Shown here: positions 1-6,632 of the stretch, piece by piece | Position numbering within the stretch: the first letter of the stretch is position 1 | Layout: the number at the start of each line of letters is the position of its first letter | Assembly: GCA_964646525.1 (NCBI GenBank) | Contig: CAZYER010000044.1 | Location: forward strand, 1 to 12,134 | Reading direction: 5' to 3' | Source of the DNA: GCA-002282575 sp964646525 | GTDB taxonomy: Bacteria > Pseudomonadota > Gammaproteobacteria > Thiomicrospirales > Thiomicrospiraceae | DNA length: 12,134 nucleotides | Notes under the pieces: generated by a model | Told to the model about the DNA's origin: nothing | Seen by the model: the letters and a program-made list of their open reading frames with translations, nothing else | Databases searched by the model: none | Program-made: the position numbers and the translations under genes

Positions 1-50
1 GGCGTTTTCTCTAGCAATAAGGGGATGGTTAACAAACCAAATGAAGGGCT

Positions 51-80
51 ATTATAAAAGAATATGTGTTGAGTCAGTGA
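51..80 (-). promoter_or_regulatory. Possible minus-strand promoter for a gene beyond the left edge
   Basis: On the minus strand a perfect -10 hexamer TATAAT lies at 51-56, just downstream of the terminator at 105-132. No good -35 hexamer is present at the ideal distance. The best candidates (TTCACT or CTGACT) match 4 of 6 bases with spacers of 19 or 15. If real, it would drive a minus-strand gene starting left of the window. The rest of 1-104 shows nothing convincing beyond a short inverted repeat (TGGTT, four bases, AACCA) at 26-39. Confidence 0.25.
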
Positions 81-104
81 AAAGAGAAGGCATTCATGCG
101 GCGA

Positions 105-132
105 AAATGAAAAGAGCGACTGTGGTCGCTCT
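105..132 (-). terminator. Intrinsic terminator of the MBL-fold gene
   Basis: An 8-bp perfect stem (AGAGCGAC at 113-120, GTCGCTCT at 125-132) with a 4-base loop (121-124) lies 16 bases after the stop codon of the minus-strand gene ending at 149. Read on the minus strand, the stem is followed by TTTCATTTT, a reasonable U-rich tail. It probably ends transcription of the MBL-fold gene, and of the channel gene if the two are cotranscribed. Confidence 0.8.
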
Positions 133-148
133 AGGGGGGAGAAAGGAG

Positions 149-1105
149 TTATTCCATTTCTAACTCGGCGAAAACGCGAGACGCATTCAGCCCTGCCAGT
201 TCATTATAGGTGTAGAGCTTTTTGTAAGCACTTTGGTCAATTTTGCCCACGTCTGCCAGCGTGCCGCCTGCTTTGATCAGTTTACGCACTTCAGCATGTA
301 AAAACTCTAAATAACCACGCGTGTACTTATCTACCGTGGCAAAGTCGGTAACTGTACCGTGACCTGGAACAATGATTTTATCCTTGGCAAAAGCAGCAAA
401 GTCTTTCCATGTTTTTAACCAAGCGGTGGTGTTGGTGTCTTCAAAAATGGGTAGCATGCGTTGATGGAAAGCAATGTCACCTGCAATCAGTACCTTACGC
501 TCTGGGATGTAAACCGAAATATCACCATGTGAGTGCGACGGTCCGAAATACATCAGTTTAGCGGTAATGCCACCTAAGTCAAGGGTCATTTCTTTGTCAA
601 AGGTTTGGTCGATGGGCACTAATTCGGTTTTAGCGGCTTTTTCTTTGTTGTAAGCTTTCATTCTTGCCAGTGAGTTGGCTGCTGTTGCTTCCATTTCTTT
701 CACAGTATCGACGTGAGCGATGATGGTTGCTCCTTGTTCTTTCCAGTAGTTGTTACCTAAAATGGCGTGACCTTGGCCATTTTCATCAACGACATAGAGC
801 ACTGGCTTGTTAGAAATCTTTTTGATTTCATCGTGCAGTGCTTTGGCTAATAAGTAAGACGAGCTGCCATTAACCACTAAAATGCCTTTTGCACCAATAA
901 CGAAAGACAGGTTATTGTTATGACCCGAATTGGCATAGGTATAGGGTTGTAAGGCACCAATCGCAGAATAGACATCTTTAGCAACTTTAATTGGTTTGTC
1001 GTAAAGCAAAGACGCAGGGTATTTATCGGCTGGATCGTCTTTCGCCATGATGGGGGCAAAGGCAACCGATAACATTAAGCCAGCGAGGGCAACAAGTTTC
1101 TTCAT
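149..1105 (-). CDS. Exported metallo-beta-lactamase-fold protein with degenerate zinc site
   Basis: A 318-residue protein with a Sec signal peptide (charged MKK start, hydrophobic core, probable cleavage after residue 21 in PIMA-KDD), so periplasmic. It has the overall layout of the metallo-beta-lactamase (MBL) superfamily, nearest to the SoxH-like/quinoprotein-associated hydrolase group. The later metal-binding motifs are present: H191 in SHSHGD, D210 in LIAGD and H249 in VPGHG. The first motif is not. Where HxHxDH is expected, residues 109-114 read NGQGHA within VVDENGQGHAILGN, and the usual Asp of the VDxG strand is N79. It may bind one metal, bind none, or belong to a subfamily with other chemistry. 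GGAG at 1112-1115 sits 6 bases before the ATG, supporting this start. A terminator follows, and the MscS-type gene lies 81 bases upstream on the same strand. The fold assignment is firm; the substrate is unknown. Confidence 0.85.
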   Translation of the reverse strand: MKKLVALAGLMLSVAFAPIMAKDDPADKYPASLLYDKPIKVAKDVYSAIGALQPYTYANSGHNNNLSFVIGAKGILVVNGSSSYLLAKALHDEIKKISNKPVLYVVDENGQGHAILGNNYWKEQGATIIAHVDTVKEMEATAANSLARMKAYNKEKAAKTELVPIDQTFDKEMTLDLGGITAKLMYFGPSHSHGDISVYIPERKVLIAGDIAFHQRMLPIFEDTNTTAWLKTWKDFAAFAKDKIIVPGHGTVTDFATVDKYTRGYLEFLHAEVRKLIKAGGTLADVGKIDQSAYKKLYTYNELAGLNASRVFAELEME

Positions 1106-1153
1106 AAATTTCTCCGTTAGTTATTATGATTACTAACATTTGTTAGTTAGCAA
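1106..1153 (-). promoter_or_regulatory. Promoter with palindromic operator candidate before the MBL-fold gene
   Basis: The 16-bp sequence ACTAACATTTGTTAGT (1132-1147) is a perfect inverted repeat of 7-bp arms around two bases. A further copy of the half-site, GTTAGT on the plus strand, lies at 1116-1121, so the ACTAAC motif occurs three times within 32 bases. On the minus strand the palindrome falls between a candidate -35 TTGCTA (1148-1153, 4 of 6) and a candidate -10 CATAAT (1123-1128, 5 of 6), with a long 19-base spacer. This is the geometry of a TetR- or MarR-type repressor site. No regulator gene is in the window, so the binding protein is unknown. Confidence 0.45.
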
Positions 1154-1186
1154 TCGTACGACTAATGGCAGCAAAAGAAAACAGGG

Positions 1187-3439
1187 TTAATTCCGCTTTT
1201 CTTGCTGAGCATCCGTTGTTGTTGGTTTAAGTGTATTCAGTGCTTGTACAAACCCTTCTACGCTGTTTTGTCCCAAAATGCTGCGAATATAGTAATCGCG
1301 TTGTGGGAAAGGCATACTAATGCCTGACTCGCGCAAGGCACTTTCAATTTCCCATAAATAAGCTGCTCTTAAGCCTTGACGCGATTCGGCACGACGAACC
1401 TCGATATCAACACCCTGACGAACCCAAACTAGGAGTTCAAATTCGAGTCCATTGTCCCCCATGCGCGTTATCCACACTTGTGGTTCATGGGTTTCGTCTT
1501 CTAATGTATAAGGTATGTTGCGAGCTGCTTGCATCACTAACCGCACGACAAGTTCTTTATCCGTGCCGTACTCGACACTAAAAGGAATACGAAGACGGCG
1601 GTCGTTGTCGGTCAGCGTCCAGTTCACCACCCGTCCCGAAATAAACTCGCTGTTGGGTACAACAATTTCCAAGTTGTCTGGTGTGCGAATGATGGTCGAT
1701 CGCATATTAATTTGTGATACCGTGCCAGTCACACCTGATTGCAGTTCTAAAAAGTCGCCCACCTTGAGGGAACGCTCGAACATGATAATTAAGCCAGAGA
1801 CAAAGTTATTGACGATGGATTGCAAACCAAAACCAATACCGACCGACAAGGCGCCGGCAATCCAAGCGACGTTAGAAAAGTCTAAACCGATGGATGATAA
1901 GGCCACCATAATACCGATGAGCATAATCAGGTAATGCAAAACCCGATTGAGCGTATAAATGGTGGAATCGGCAATTTTTTGGTTGCGCCCCGCTAAACGG
2001 GTGAGCACTTTACGAAGCCAGTAAGAAAACCACCAAATAATCATGATAATCAGCACGACACGAATGATGCCAGCGGTGGTGACAGGCGTTTCTCCCATTT
2101 TGAACAGACTGGTATTGAGCCAACCGATCGTGGTTTGCCAGGCTTCTTGGGCGGTGGCAGTTAAATCATTCCATGAGCCTTTGAATTGACCATCATCTTG
2201 GCGAAGTTGAGATTTGAGCAAAGCCAATAGCGTCGAGTTATCGGCTAATTGTTGGTTAATGGTTTGTTGTTTACTGGCAAGTAGCGTGGACTGTTCCAGT
2301 AGTTGTTGATAGATGCGTTTTGCCGCGTAGGTATCACGCGAGATTGAACCATTTTCCGATATGGTAATGGCAGCTTGTGTCTGTTCGCGATAGCGTTGAA
2401 TCAGTTGTCTTTGATGATTGTGTTGTTGGTTAAACGCTTCTATTCGCGTTGTTTGTTCGCCTAGCAGTTGGCGTTGCGCATCACTCCAGTCTAGCGAGTT
2501 CTGTTGTTTTCTCTGTACATAGGTTTCGCTCAGTCGATTCCAACCCAATTTGCTTTCTGCAAGTAATAGACTTTGTTGCGCTTCTAGTACGGCATATTTA
2601 GTTTGTAGCTGTTTGGCATGGGTTAGCTCATCATCTCCAATAATGGTGGGCAGTACGGCTTCTAGATTACGCAGCTTATCCGTGTTCTGCTCAATGGACT
2701 TCTCGAGTTGCTCGGCTTCTCTTTGTAGGTTTTTGATGTCTTTTTCGGTGGTTTTTAGGTTGCTTTGTATGTGCTTAAAGTGTCGTTCGATCGCTTCAGC
2801 ACGTTGTTTGATGATCAGCAATTGGGCTTTTTCTAAACGGATGCTTTCCTGAGAAATTAGCCAAGTAAGTCGTTTTTCAATCAGTGAGAGCGTTTTTTTA
2901 ATACTGGGGTTGGTTTGGCTCAAATAATCAGCCGTCAAATTGTCAACTTGTCGCATCAGCAGTTTTTGTCCAGCTTCTTTTCGAGTCAGCTCGGCACTGC
3001 TTTCATGAGCACTCGTTTGCGCTGCTTGATTCTTACGCAAGGCTTCCAACCAATCCTGCCAGCTAAAGTTGTCCTGAACTGGCAAATTCATTTCTGATGA
3101 GGTGGCGGTCGGTTGTTCTTGTAGTTGTTTCAGTGTATTAAGCATGCGCTTAATCGACTGAATGGACTCCTCAATCGCATCTTGCTGTTCAGGTGGCGTT
3201 GTTAACCAAGTCTGGTTGAGTTGTACAATCAACTTGTCACTGGCCGCTTCTCGCAGTTTGTTGTCGGCAAAGGGTTTCCACCAATCGGCATTCAATTCAT
3301 TCAGGTTGAGTTGATTGAGTGCCACTTCGGTTGTATTGACCTTGTTGGGCGTGCCGATGACCAAAGGGTTATTGGCCTGCGCGACGGTCGATAAGCCGAT
3401 AACACCAATGAGTGTAATGAGTGACCACCAAGATGACAT
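1187..3439 (-). CDS. MscS-family mechanosensitive channel with large periplasmic coiled-coil domain
   Basis: A 750-residue inner-membrane channel of the MscS superfamily, which opens under membrane tension to release solutes after osmotic downshock. A signal peptide (about 1-22, cleavage after AQA) leads into some 420 residues of periplasmic, Gln/Leu/Glu-rich, coiled-coil sequence (strongest around 180-310 and 375-415). Membrane segments lie near 455-477 and 496-518, followed by the pore helix region around 523-556. That region has the Gly/Ala-rich SVGIGFGLQSIVNNFVSG pattern that defines MscS, then the cytosolic beta domain (VGDFLEL, PNSEFISGRVVNW) and the alpha/beta C-terminal part. The long periplasmic domain recalls MscK/KefA and YbiO, but fewer membrane segments are visible than in MscK. 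AAGG (minus strand, 3447-3450) lies 7 bases before the ATG. It is divergent from the siderophore receptor and shares its control region. Whether it encodes MscK-, MscM- or YbiO-like gating cannot be read from sequence. Confidence 0.9.
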   Translation of the reverse strand: MSSWWSLITLIGVIGLSTVAQANNPLVIGTPNKVNTTEVALNQLNLNELNADWWKPFADNKLREAASDKLIVQLNQTWLTTPPEQQDAIEESIQSIKRMLNTLKQLQEQPTATSSEMNLPVQDNFSWQDWLEALRKNQAAQTSAHESSAELTRKEAGQKLLMRQVDNLTADYLSQTNPSIKKTLSLIEKRLTWLISQESIRLEKAQLLIIKQRAEAIERHFKHIQSNLKTTEKDIKNLQREAEQLEKSIEQNTDKLRNLEAVLPTIIGDDELTHAKQLQTKYAVLEAQQSLLLAESKLGWNRLSETYVQRKQQNSLDWSDAQRQLLGEQTTRIEAFNQQHNHQRQLIQRYREQTQAAITISENGSISRDTYAAKRIYQQLLEQSTLLASKQQTINQQLADNSTLLALLKSQLRQDDGQFKGSWNDLTATAQEAWQTTIGWLNTSLFKMGETPVTTAGIIRVVLIIMIIWWFSYWLRKVLTRLAGRNQKIADSTIYTLNRVLHYLIMLIGIMVALSSIGLDFSNVAWIAGALSVGIGFGLQSIVNNFVSGLIIMFERSLKVGDFLELQSGVTGTVSQINMRSTIIRTPDNLEIVVPNSEFISGRVVNWTLTDNDRRLRIPFSVEYGTDKELVVRLVMQAARNIPYTLEDETHEPQVWITRMGDNGLEFELLVWVRQGVDIEVRRAESRQGLRAAYLWEIESALRESGISMPFPQRDYYIRSILGQNSVEGFVQALNTLKPTTTDAQQEKRN

Positions 3440-3473
3440 ATGTTAACCTTAAGTGTTGTATTAATGAGGCTTT

Positions 3474-3501
3474 ATTTTAACAGGCTTTGCATATCGTGCA
3501 A
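3474..3501 (-). promoter_or_regulatory. Weak candidate promoter for the MscS-family gene
   Basis: On the minus strand a -10-like TAAAAT (3474-3479, 5 of 6) follows a poor -35-like TTGCAC (3496-3501) with a 16-base spacer. The -35 candidate sits inside a small inverted repeat (TTGCA, five bases, TGCAA, 3487-3501). The Fur box starts 20 bases further upstream, so iron control of this gene is possible but not indicated strongly. Confidence 0.3.
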
Positions 3502-3520
3502 TAATACGCTTCATAGTAAA

Positions 3521-3535
3521 TGATAATGATTGACA
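3521..3535. promoter_or_regulatory. Fur box (iron repressor site)
   Basis: TGATAATGATTGACA matches the 7-1-7 Fur consensus TGATAAT-N-ATTATCA at 12 of 14 defined positions, with a perfect left arm. Its right end coincides with the -35 hexamer of the receptor promoter, the classic position for Fur repression under iron sufficiency. It lies upstream of a siderophore receptor, as expected. Confidence 0.8.
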
Positions 3536-3559
3536 ATTAATTAGTGTACAGTTTATCAT
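3530..3559 (+). promoter_or_regulatory. Promoter of the TonB-dependent receptor gene
   Basis: A perfect -35 TTGACA (3530-3535) is followed after 18 bases by TATCAT (3554-3559, 5 of 6 to TATAAT). Transcription would start near 3566, giving a leader of about 85 bases. The -35 overlaps the Fur box, so the gene should be induced by iron starvation. Confidence 0.65.
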
Positions 3560-3577
3560 TAACCAACAGTAATGATA
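3554..3577. repeat. Inverted repeat overlapping the receptor -10 region
   Basis: TATCATTA (3554-3561) and TAATGATA (3570-3577) form a perfect 8-bp inverted repeat separated by 8 bases. It covers the candidate -10 hexamer and the presumed transcription start. It could be a second operator, for example for another regulator or a Fur extension with unusual spacing. If transcribed it could instead be a weak leader hairpin. The sequence alone does not decide between these. Confidence 0.45.
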
Positions 3578-3651
3578 GATAGTACAAACAGTAGCCAGGA
3601 CGTGTGTCGGTAGCCAAGTTTGTCGTGCTTTTCAAGTTAAGGAGTGAACAA

Positions 3652-5835
3652 GTGAAAAAGCAGTCAACTTTGGTGAAATCTGACACCCCCCTATTGCCCT
3701 TGGGCGCGATGATGTGTGGTATTGCAGTCATAACACCAGTCATGTCGGTTCAAGCAGCAGAAGCCGATCAAAAACTGAAAACAGTTGTCGTTAAAGATGC
3801 GCAAGAAAAAGATCCCCTCAATCTGAATGAAAATAATGGTTATCAGGGAACTAAAACCCGTATCGGTAAAACAGCGCAAGACCCACACGACATTCCGCAA
3901 GGTGTCACTGTTCTTACGCGCGAACTATTGAATGACCAGCAAGCCAGTTCATTAAAAGATGCGTTGCGCAATGTGTCAGGGCTAACGTTCAATGCCGCTG
4001 AGGGTGGTCGTGCAGGTGATAATATCAATCTGCGCGGTTTCTATTCTTTTGGTGATTTGTACCTAGACGGTATTCGTGATACCGCGCAATATAACCGCGA
4101 AATCTTTGCCTTTGAGCAAGTCGAAGTCTTGCGTGGCGCAGGTTCGATGCTGTTTGGTCGTGGTCAAGCTGGCGGCGTGATTAATATGGTTAGTAAAACG
4201 CCCAAATTAAAAGATGCAAACCGTGTTACCGCCAGTGTGGGTAGCAATGGCTATCAGCAAGCTACAGGCGATTTTAATAAGAAAATTGGTGACACCACCG
4301 CGATTCGTGTCAATGTGATGAAACGTGGAGAGGGCAGTTTCCGTCAAAACGTCGAAACGGGAGCACAACCCACGATCGAACGTGAAGGTATTGCACCCAG
4401 TATCAGTTTTGGCTTGGGCACGAATAATCAGTTTACGTTGAGCCACTATTATGTCAAAACAGACGACAACCCTGACTTTGGTATTAGCTTTCGTAATAAA
4501 TTACCTATCGATGAAAATATAGGTAAATTTGCAGGTAATAAGAATACTTTTGATCGAAGTGAAACCCATATCAGTACGCTGAATCATTTGTATCGTTTTT
4601 CTAATAATACCGAAGTGAACACTAAATTGCGGAGTTCGCATATTAAACGTGACTACATTGCGGGTAAACCGAATGTTGCAGGTTTGACCTTTAATAGTGC
4701 CCCCGTTAATCGCTCTATTGATGTGAATAATTTGGCAATTCAGTCAGATATTAGCCATAAAACGACTTTGGCAGGCATGAAGCATGAAATGCTGGCAGGT
4801 GTTGAGTATCTCAACGAAGATGGCTGGCGCAGTTCGATGCGTAACCTTGCACCAGCAGGATCTCCTGCCTCAGCTGGTATTTATGTGCCAGGCATTTATA
4901 ATACAGCAGCGCCAATTACTTACAAGGGTGATACTTATTCAGTTTTTGTACAAGACCAAGTCGAGTTTGTTAAAGACTGGAAGTTCTTACTGGGTGTTCG
5001 TCATGATGACATGAAGGCTAAGTATTCCAATGTGCCGAATTTGAATTACTCAACGCAAAGCTATCGCACGGGTCTGTCTTGGCAACCGCAAGATTGGGCG
5101 CACTATTACCTAGCGTGGAGTGATTCGGTTAGCCCGACGGCTGATTTGAACCAAACTTCGGGTGGTTTTTATCCACCAGAGCGTAGTCAAGTGACGGAGC
5201 TGGGCGCGAAATGGTTGTTTATGGAGGGTGATTTAGCCTTGCGTACAGCAATTTTCCGTGCCGACAAACAATATGAGCGTAATACGGATTTAGAGTCGAG
5301 TGCGGGCATTTTGACCAATAAACGTCGTACCGATGGTATTGAGTTTGAAGTAGCAGGTAGAATTACGCCGAAATGGAATATGTTCGCTGGTATTTCGTTG
5401 ATGGATCCGCGTATCACCGAAGTGGCACAAAATCGAGCGGCGAATGGCACGATTACCAATGCCGATCCGCGCTTAAAGGGACAAATCACGCGTAATACAC
5501 CCACTTATACTTACAACATGTGGACAACCTACGCCTTTATGCCGAAATGGAAAGCAGGTGTTGGTTTTGATGCGAAGAGCGAGCGTTATGCTTATGTTCC
5601 TAGCGCAGCCAATGCCAGCGGTAGCTTCACTAATGGTGTTTTTGATCCGAACAAAGCGCCCGCCTATGTGCGTTGGGATGGTATGTTGTCTTATGAAGAA
5701 AAAAATTATGCGGTACGTTTGAATGTGTATAACCTCACCAATACCGACTGGTATGAAAGTGTTTACGATAATGGCGGTTTTGTTGTTCCTGGTATGAAGC
5801 AAACGGCCGTGTTAACCACCGAACTGAAATTCTAA
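3652..5835 (+). CDS. TonB-dependent siderophore receptor, Fiu/PiuA-like
   Basis: A 727-residue outer-membrane receptor that imports a ferric siderophore, probably catecholate type, using TonB-ExbBD energy. I choose GTG at 3652, preceded 7 bases upstream by the strong site AAGGAG (3639-3644). A GTG at 3604 in the same frame would add 16 residues before an otherwise well-formed signal peptide. The signal peptide runs to about residue 35 (SVQA). A TonB box (LKTVVV, 42-47) follows, then the plug domain (about 60-185) with motifs IPQGVTVLT, LRGFYSFGDLYLDGIRD and QVEVLRGAGSMLFGRG-AGGVINMVSK. The rest is the 22-strand barrel, ending in the Phe typical of outer-membrane proteins. A Fur-overlapped promoter lies upstream and a strong terminator directly downstream. 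The nearby PiuC-type hydroxylase matches the fiu-ybiX and piuA-piuC arrangements, supporting a Fiu/PiuA-like role. The exact ligand is not readable. Confidence 0.92.
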   Translation: MKKQSTLVKSDTPLLPLGAMMCGIAVITPVMSVQAAEADQKLKTVVVKDAQEKDPLNLNENNGYQGTKTRIGKTAQDPHDIPQGVTVLTRELLNDQQASSLKDALRNVSGLTFNAAEGGRAGDNINLRGFYSFGDLYLDGIRDTAQYNREIFAFEQVEVLRGAGSMLFGRGQAGGVINMVSKTPKLKDANRVTASVGSNGYQQATGDFNKKIGDTTAIRVNVMKRGEGSFRQNVETGAQPTIEREGIAPSISFGLGTNNQFTLSHYYVKTDDNPDFGISFRNKLPIDENIGKFAGNKNTFDRSETHISTLNHLYRFSNNTEVNTKLRSSHIKRDYIAGKPNVAGLTFNSAPVNRSIDVNNLAIQSDISHKTTLAGMKHEMLAGVEYLNEDGWRSSMRNLAPAGSPASAGIYVPGIYNTAAPITYKGDTYSVFVQDQVEFVKDWKFLLGVRHDDMKAKYSNVPNLNYSTQSYRTGLSWQPQDWAHYYLAWSDSVSPTADLNQTSGGFYPPERSQVTELGAKWLFMEGDLALRTAIFRADKQYERNTDLESSAGILTNKRRTDGIEFEVAGRITPKWNMFAGISLMDPRITEVAQNRAANGTITNADPRLKGQITRNTPTYTYNMWTTYAFMPKWKAGVGFDAKSERYAYVPSAANASGSFTNGVFDPNKAPAYVRWDGMLSYEEKNYAVRLNVYNLTNTDWYESVYDNGGFVVPGMKQTAVLTTELKF

Positions 5836-5852
5836 TTCTTAATAGCCCTTTG

Positions 5853-5888
5853 TGACCGCCCAAGTAATGACTTAGGCGGTCATTTTTT
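5853..5888 (+). terminator. Strong intrinsic terminator after the receptor gene
   Basis: TGACCGCC (5853-5860) pairs with GGCGGTCA (5875-5882). After one C/A mismatch the stem continues with AAGT/ACTT around an AATG loop, and six T residues follow (5883-5888). It starts 17 bases after the receptor stop codon and sits before the hydroxylase gene. The hydroxylase must therefore depend on read-through or on its own promoter. Confidence 0.9.
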
Positions 5889-5926
5889 ATGGTCATCTGT
5901 TTTCGCGTAGAATGAATGACCATAAA
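5886..5926. repeat. 11-bp inverted repeat upstream of the hydroxylase gene
   Basis: TTTATGGTCAT (5886-5896) and ATGACCATAAA (5916-5926) are perfect inverted arms with a 19-base gap. The left arm begins inside the T-run of the receptor terminator and the right arm ends 8 bases before the hydroxylase Shine-Dalgarno. A -10-like TAGAAT (5908-5913) lies in the gap, with no good -35. It could be an operator for a separate promoter or a leader hairpin that folds as an alternative to the terminator's lower part. Confidence 0.5.
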
Positions 5927-5948
5927 CCTTGATTTAGGAGTCTTTGCC

Positions 5949-6632
5949 ATGATGATACATGTTCCTGAAGTGCTAACCAGCGAAGAGCTGGCGCAGTGTC
6001 GAGCCATTTTGGAAGCTTCTAATTGGCTGGATGGTCGTGATACGGCTGGTTCGCAAGCCGCCTTGGTGAAGCGCAATTTGCAGCTTCCAGAACAAAGTGA
6101 TGCTAGCCAAGCATTGCAGACAATTGTGTTGGGCGCACTTAACCGCAATGCCTTATTTTTCACCGCCGCCTTGCCGAAAAAGATTTTACCGCCTTATTTC
6201 AACTGCTACACGGGTGAAATGAATACCTTTGGTAATCATGTTGACGGCTCGATTCGTACCGTGCCTGGCACTATGCAGCGCGTGCGTTCAGATGTTTCTT
6301 GCACGCTGTTTTTTTCCGATCCTGACGATTACGAAGGCGGTGAACTGGTGGTTGAAGATACTTTTGGTAGTCATGGTGTCAAATTGCCAGCGGGCGATAT
6401 GATTTTGTATCCGTCATCGAGTGTTCACCGTGTCGAGCCAGTCACACAAGGAGCGCGTGTCGCTTCTTTTTTCTGGACGGAAAGCATGGTGCGTGAAGAT
6501 GAGCGTCGTCGTTTATTGTTCGATTTAGATATGAATATTTTGGCGTTGCGTCAGCAAATTGGCGATACGCCTGAAGTGGTGAAAATGACCAGCACCTATC
6601 ATAACTTACTGCGTATGTGGGCTGAAACCTGA
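5949..6632 (+). CDS. piuC: PKHD-type Fe(II)/2-oxoglutarate hydroxylase, PiuC/YbiX family
   Basis: A cytoplasmic 2-oxoglutarate and Fe(II)-dependent dioxygenase of about 227 residues, the usual size for PiuC/YbiX. The Fe ligands are visible as H97 and D99 (GNHVDGS) and H160 (SVHRVEPV). The 2-oxoglutarate-binding Arg is R170 (GARVASFFW). The jelly-roll core covers about 75-180, and a C-terminal helical tail follows. I start at ATG 5949, with TAGGAG (5935-5940) 8 bases upstream. An in-frame ATG at 5916 has no ribosome site and lies in the inverted repeat arm. Family members are genetically tied to siderophore receptors (fiu-ybiX, piuA-piuC) and are iron-responsive, but their substrate is not established. 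The stop codon overlaps the next start by one base (TGATG), so translation of the two is probably coupled. A terminator separates it from the receptor. Confidence 0.9.
   Translation: MMIHVPEVLTSEELAQCRAILEASNWLDGRDTAGSQAALVKRNLQLPEQSDASQALQTIVLGALNRNALFFTAALPKKILPPYFNCYTGEMNTFGNHVDGSIRTVPGTMQRVRSDVSCTLFFSDPDDYEGGELVVEDTFGSHGVKLPAGDMILYPSSSVHRVEPVTQGARVASFFWTESMVREDERRRLLFDLDMNILALRQQIGDTPEVVKMTSTYHNLLRMWAET

Noticed and set aside
78..116. Direct repeat TGAAAAGAG at 78-86 and 108-116
   Set aside because: It is nine bases long, purine-rich and in non-coding sequence. Only two copies exist and they have no clear role, so chance explains it.
2..163. Open plus-strand frame entering from the left edge (about 53 codons, stop at 161-163)
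   Set aside because: It runs through the terminator hairpin and into the end of the MBL-fold gene, shows no recognisable protein motif, and has no visible start. It is more likely a chance frame. A shorter open frame ending at 55-57 could equally be a gene tail; neither can be supported.
1515..1934. Plus-strand open frame of 139 codons opposite the MscS-family gene
   Set aside because: It is antisense to the conserved channel domain, has low-complexity Ser/Thr/Arg composition and no family resemblance. It is a shadow of the real gene.
3604..3651. Longer receptor reading frame from GTG 3604
   Set aside because: It has no ribosome site and adds 16 residues before a complete signal peptide. 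GTG 3652 has AAGGAG at the right distance.
5916..5948. Longer hydroxylase start at ATG 5916
   Set aside because: It has no ribosome site, lies in an inverted repeat arm, and adds residues absent from PiuC/YbiX proteins. ATG 5949 has TAGGAG upstream.
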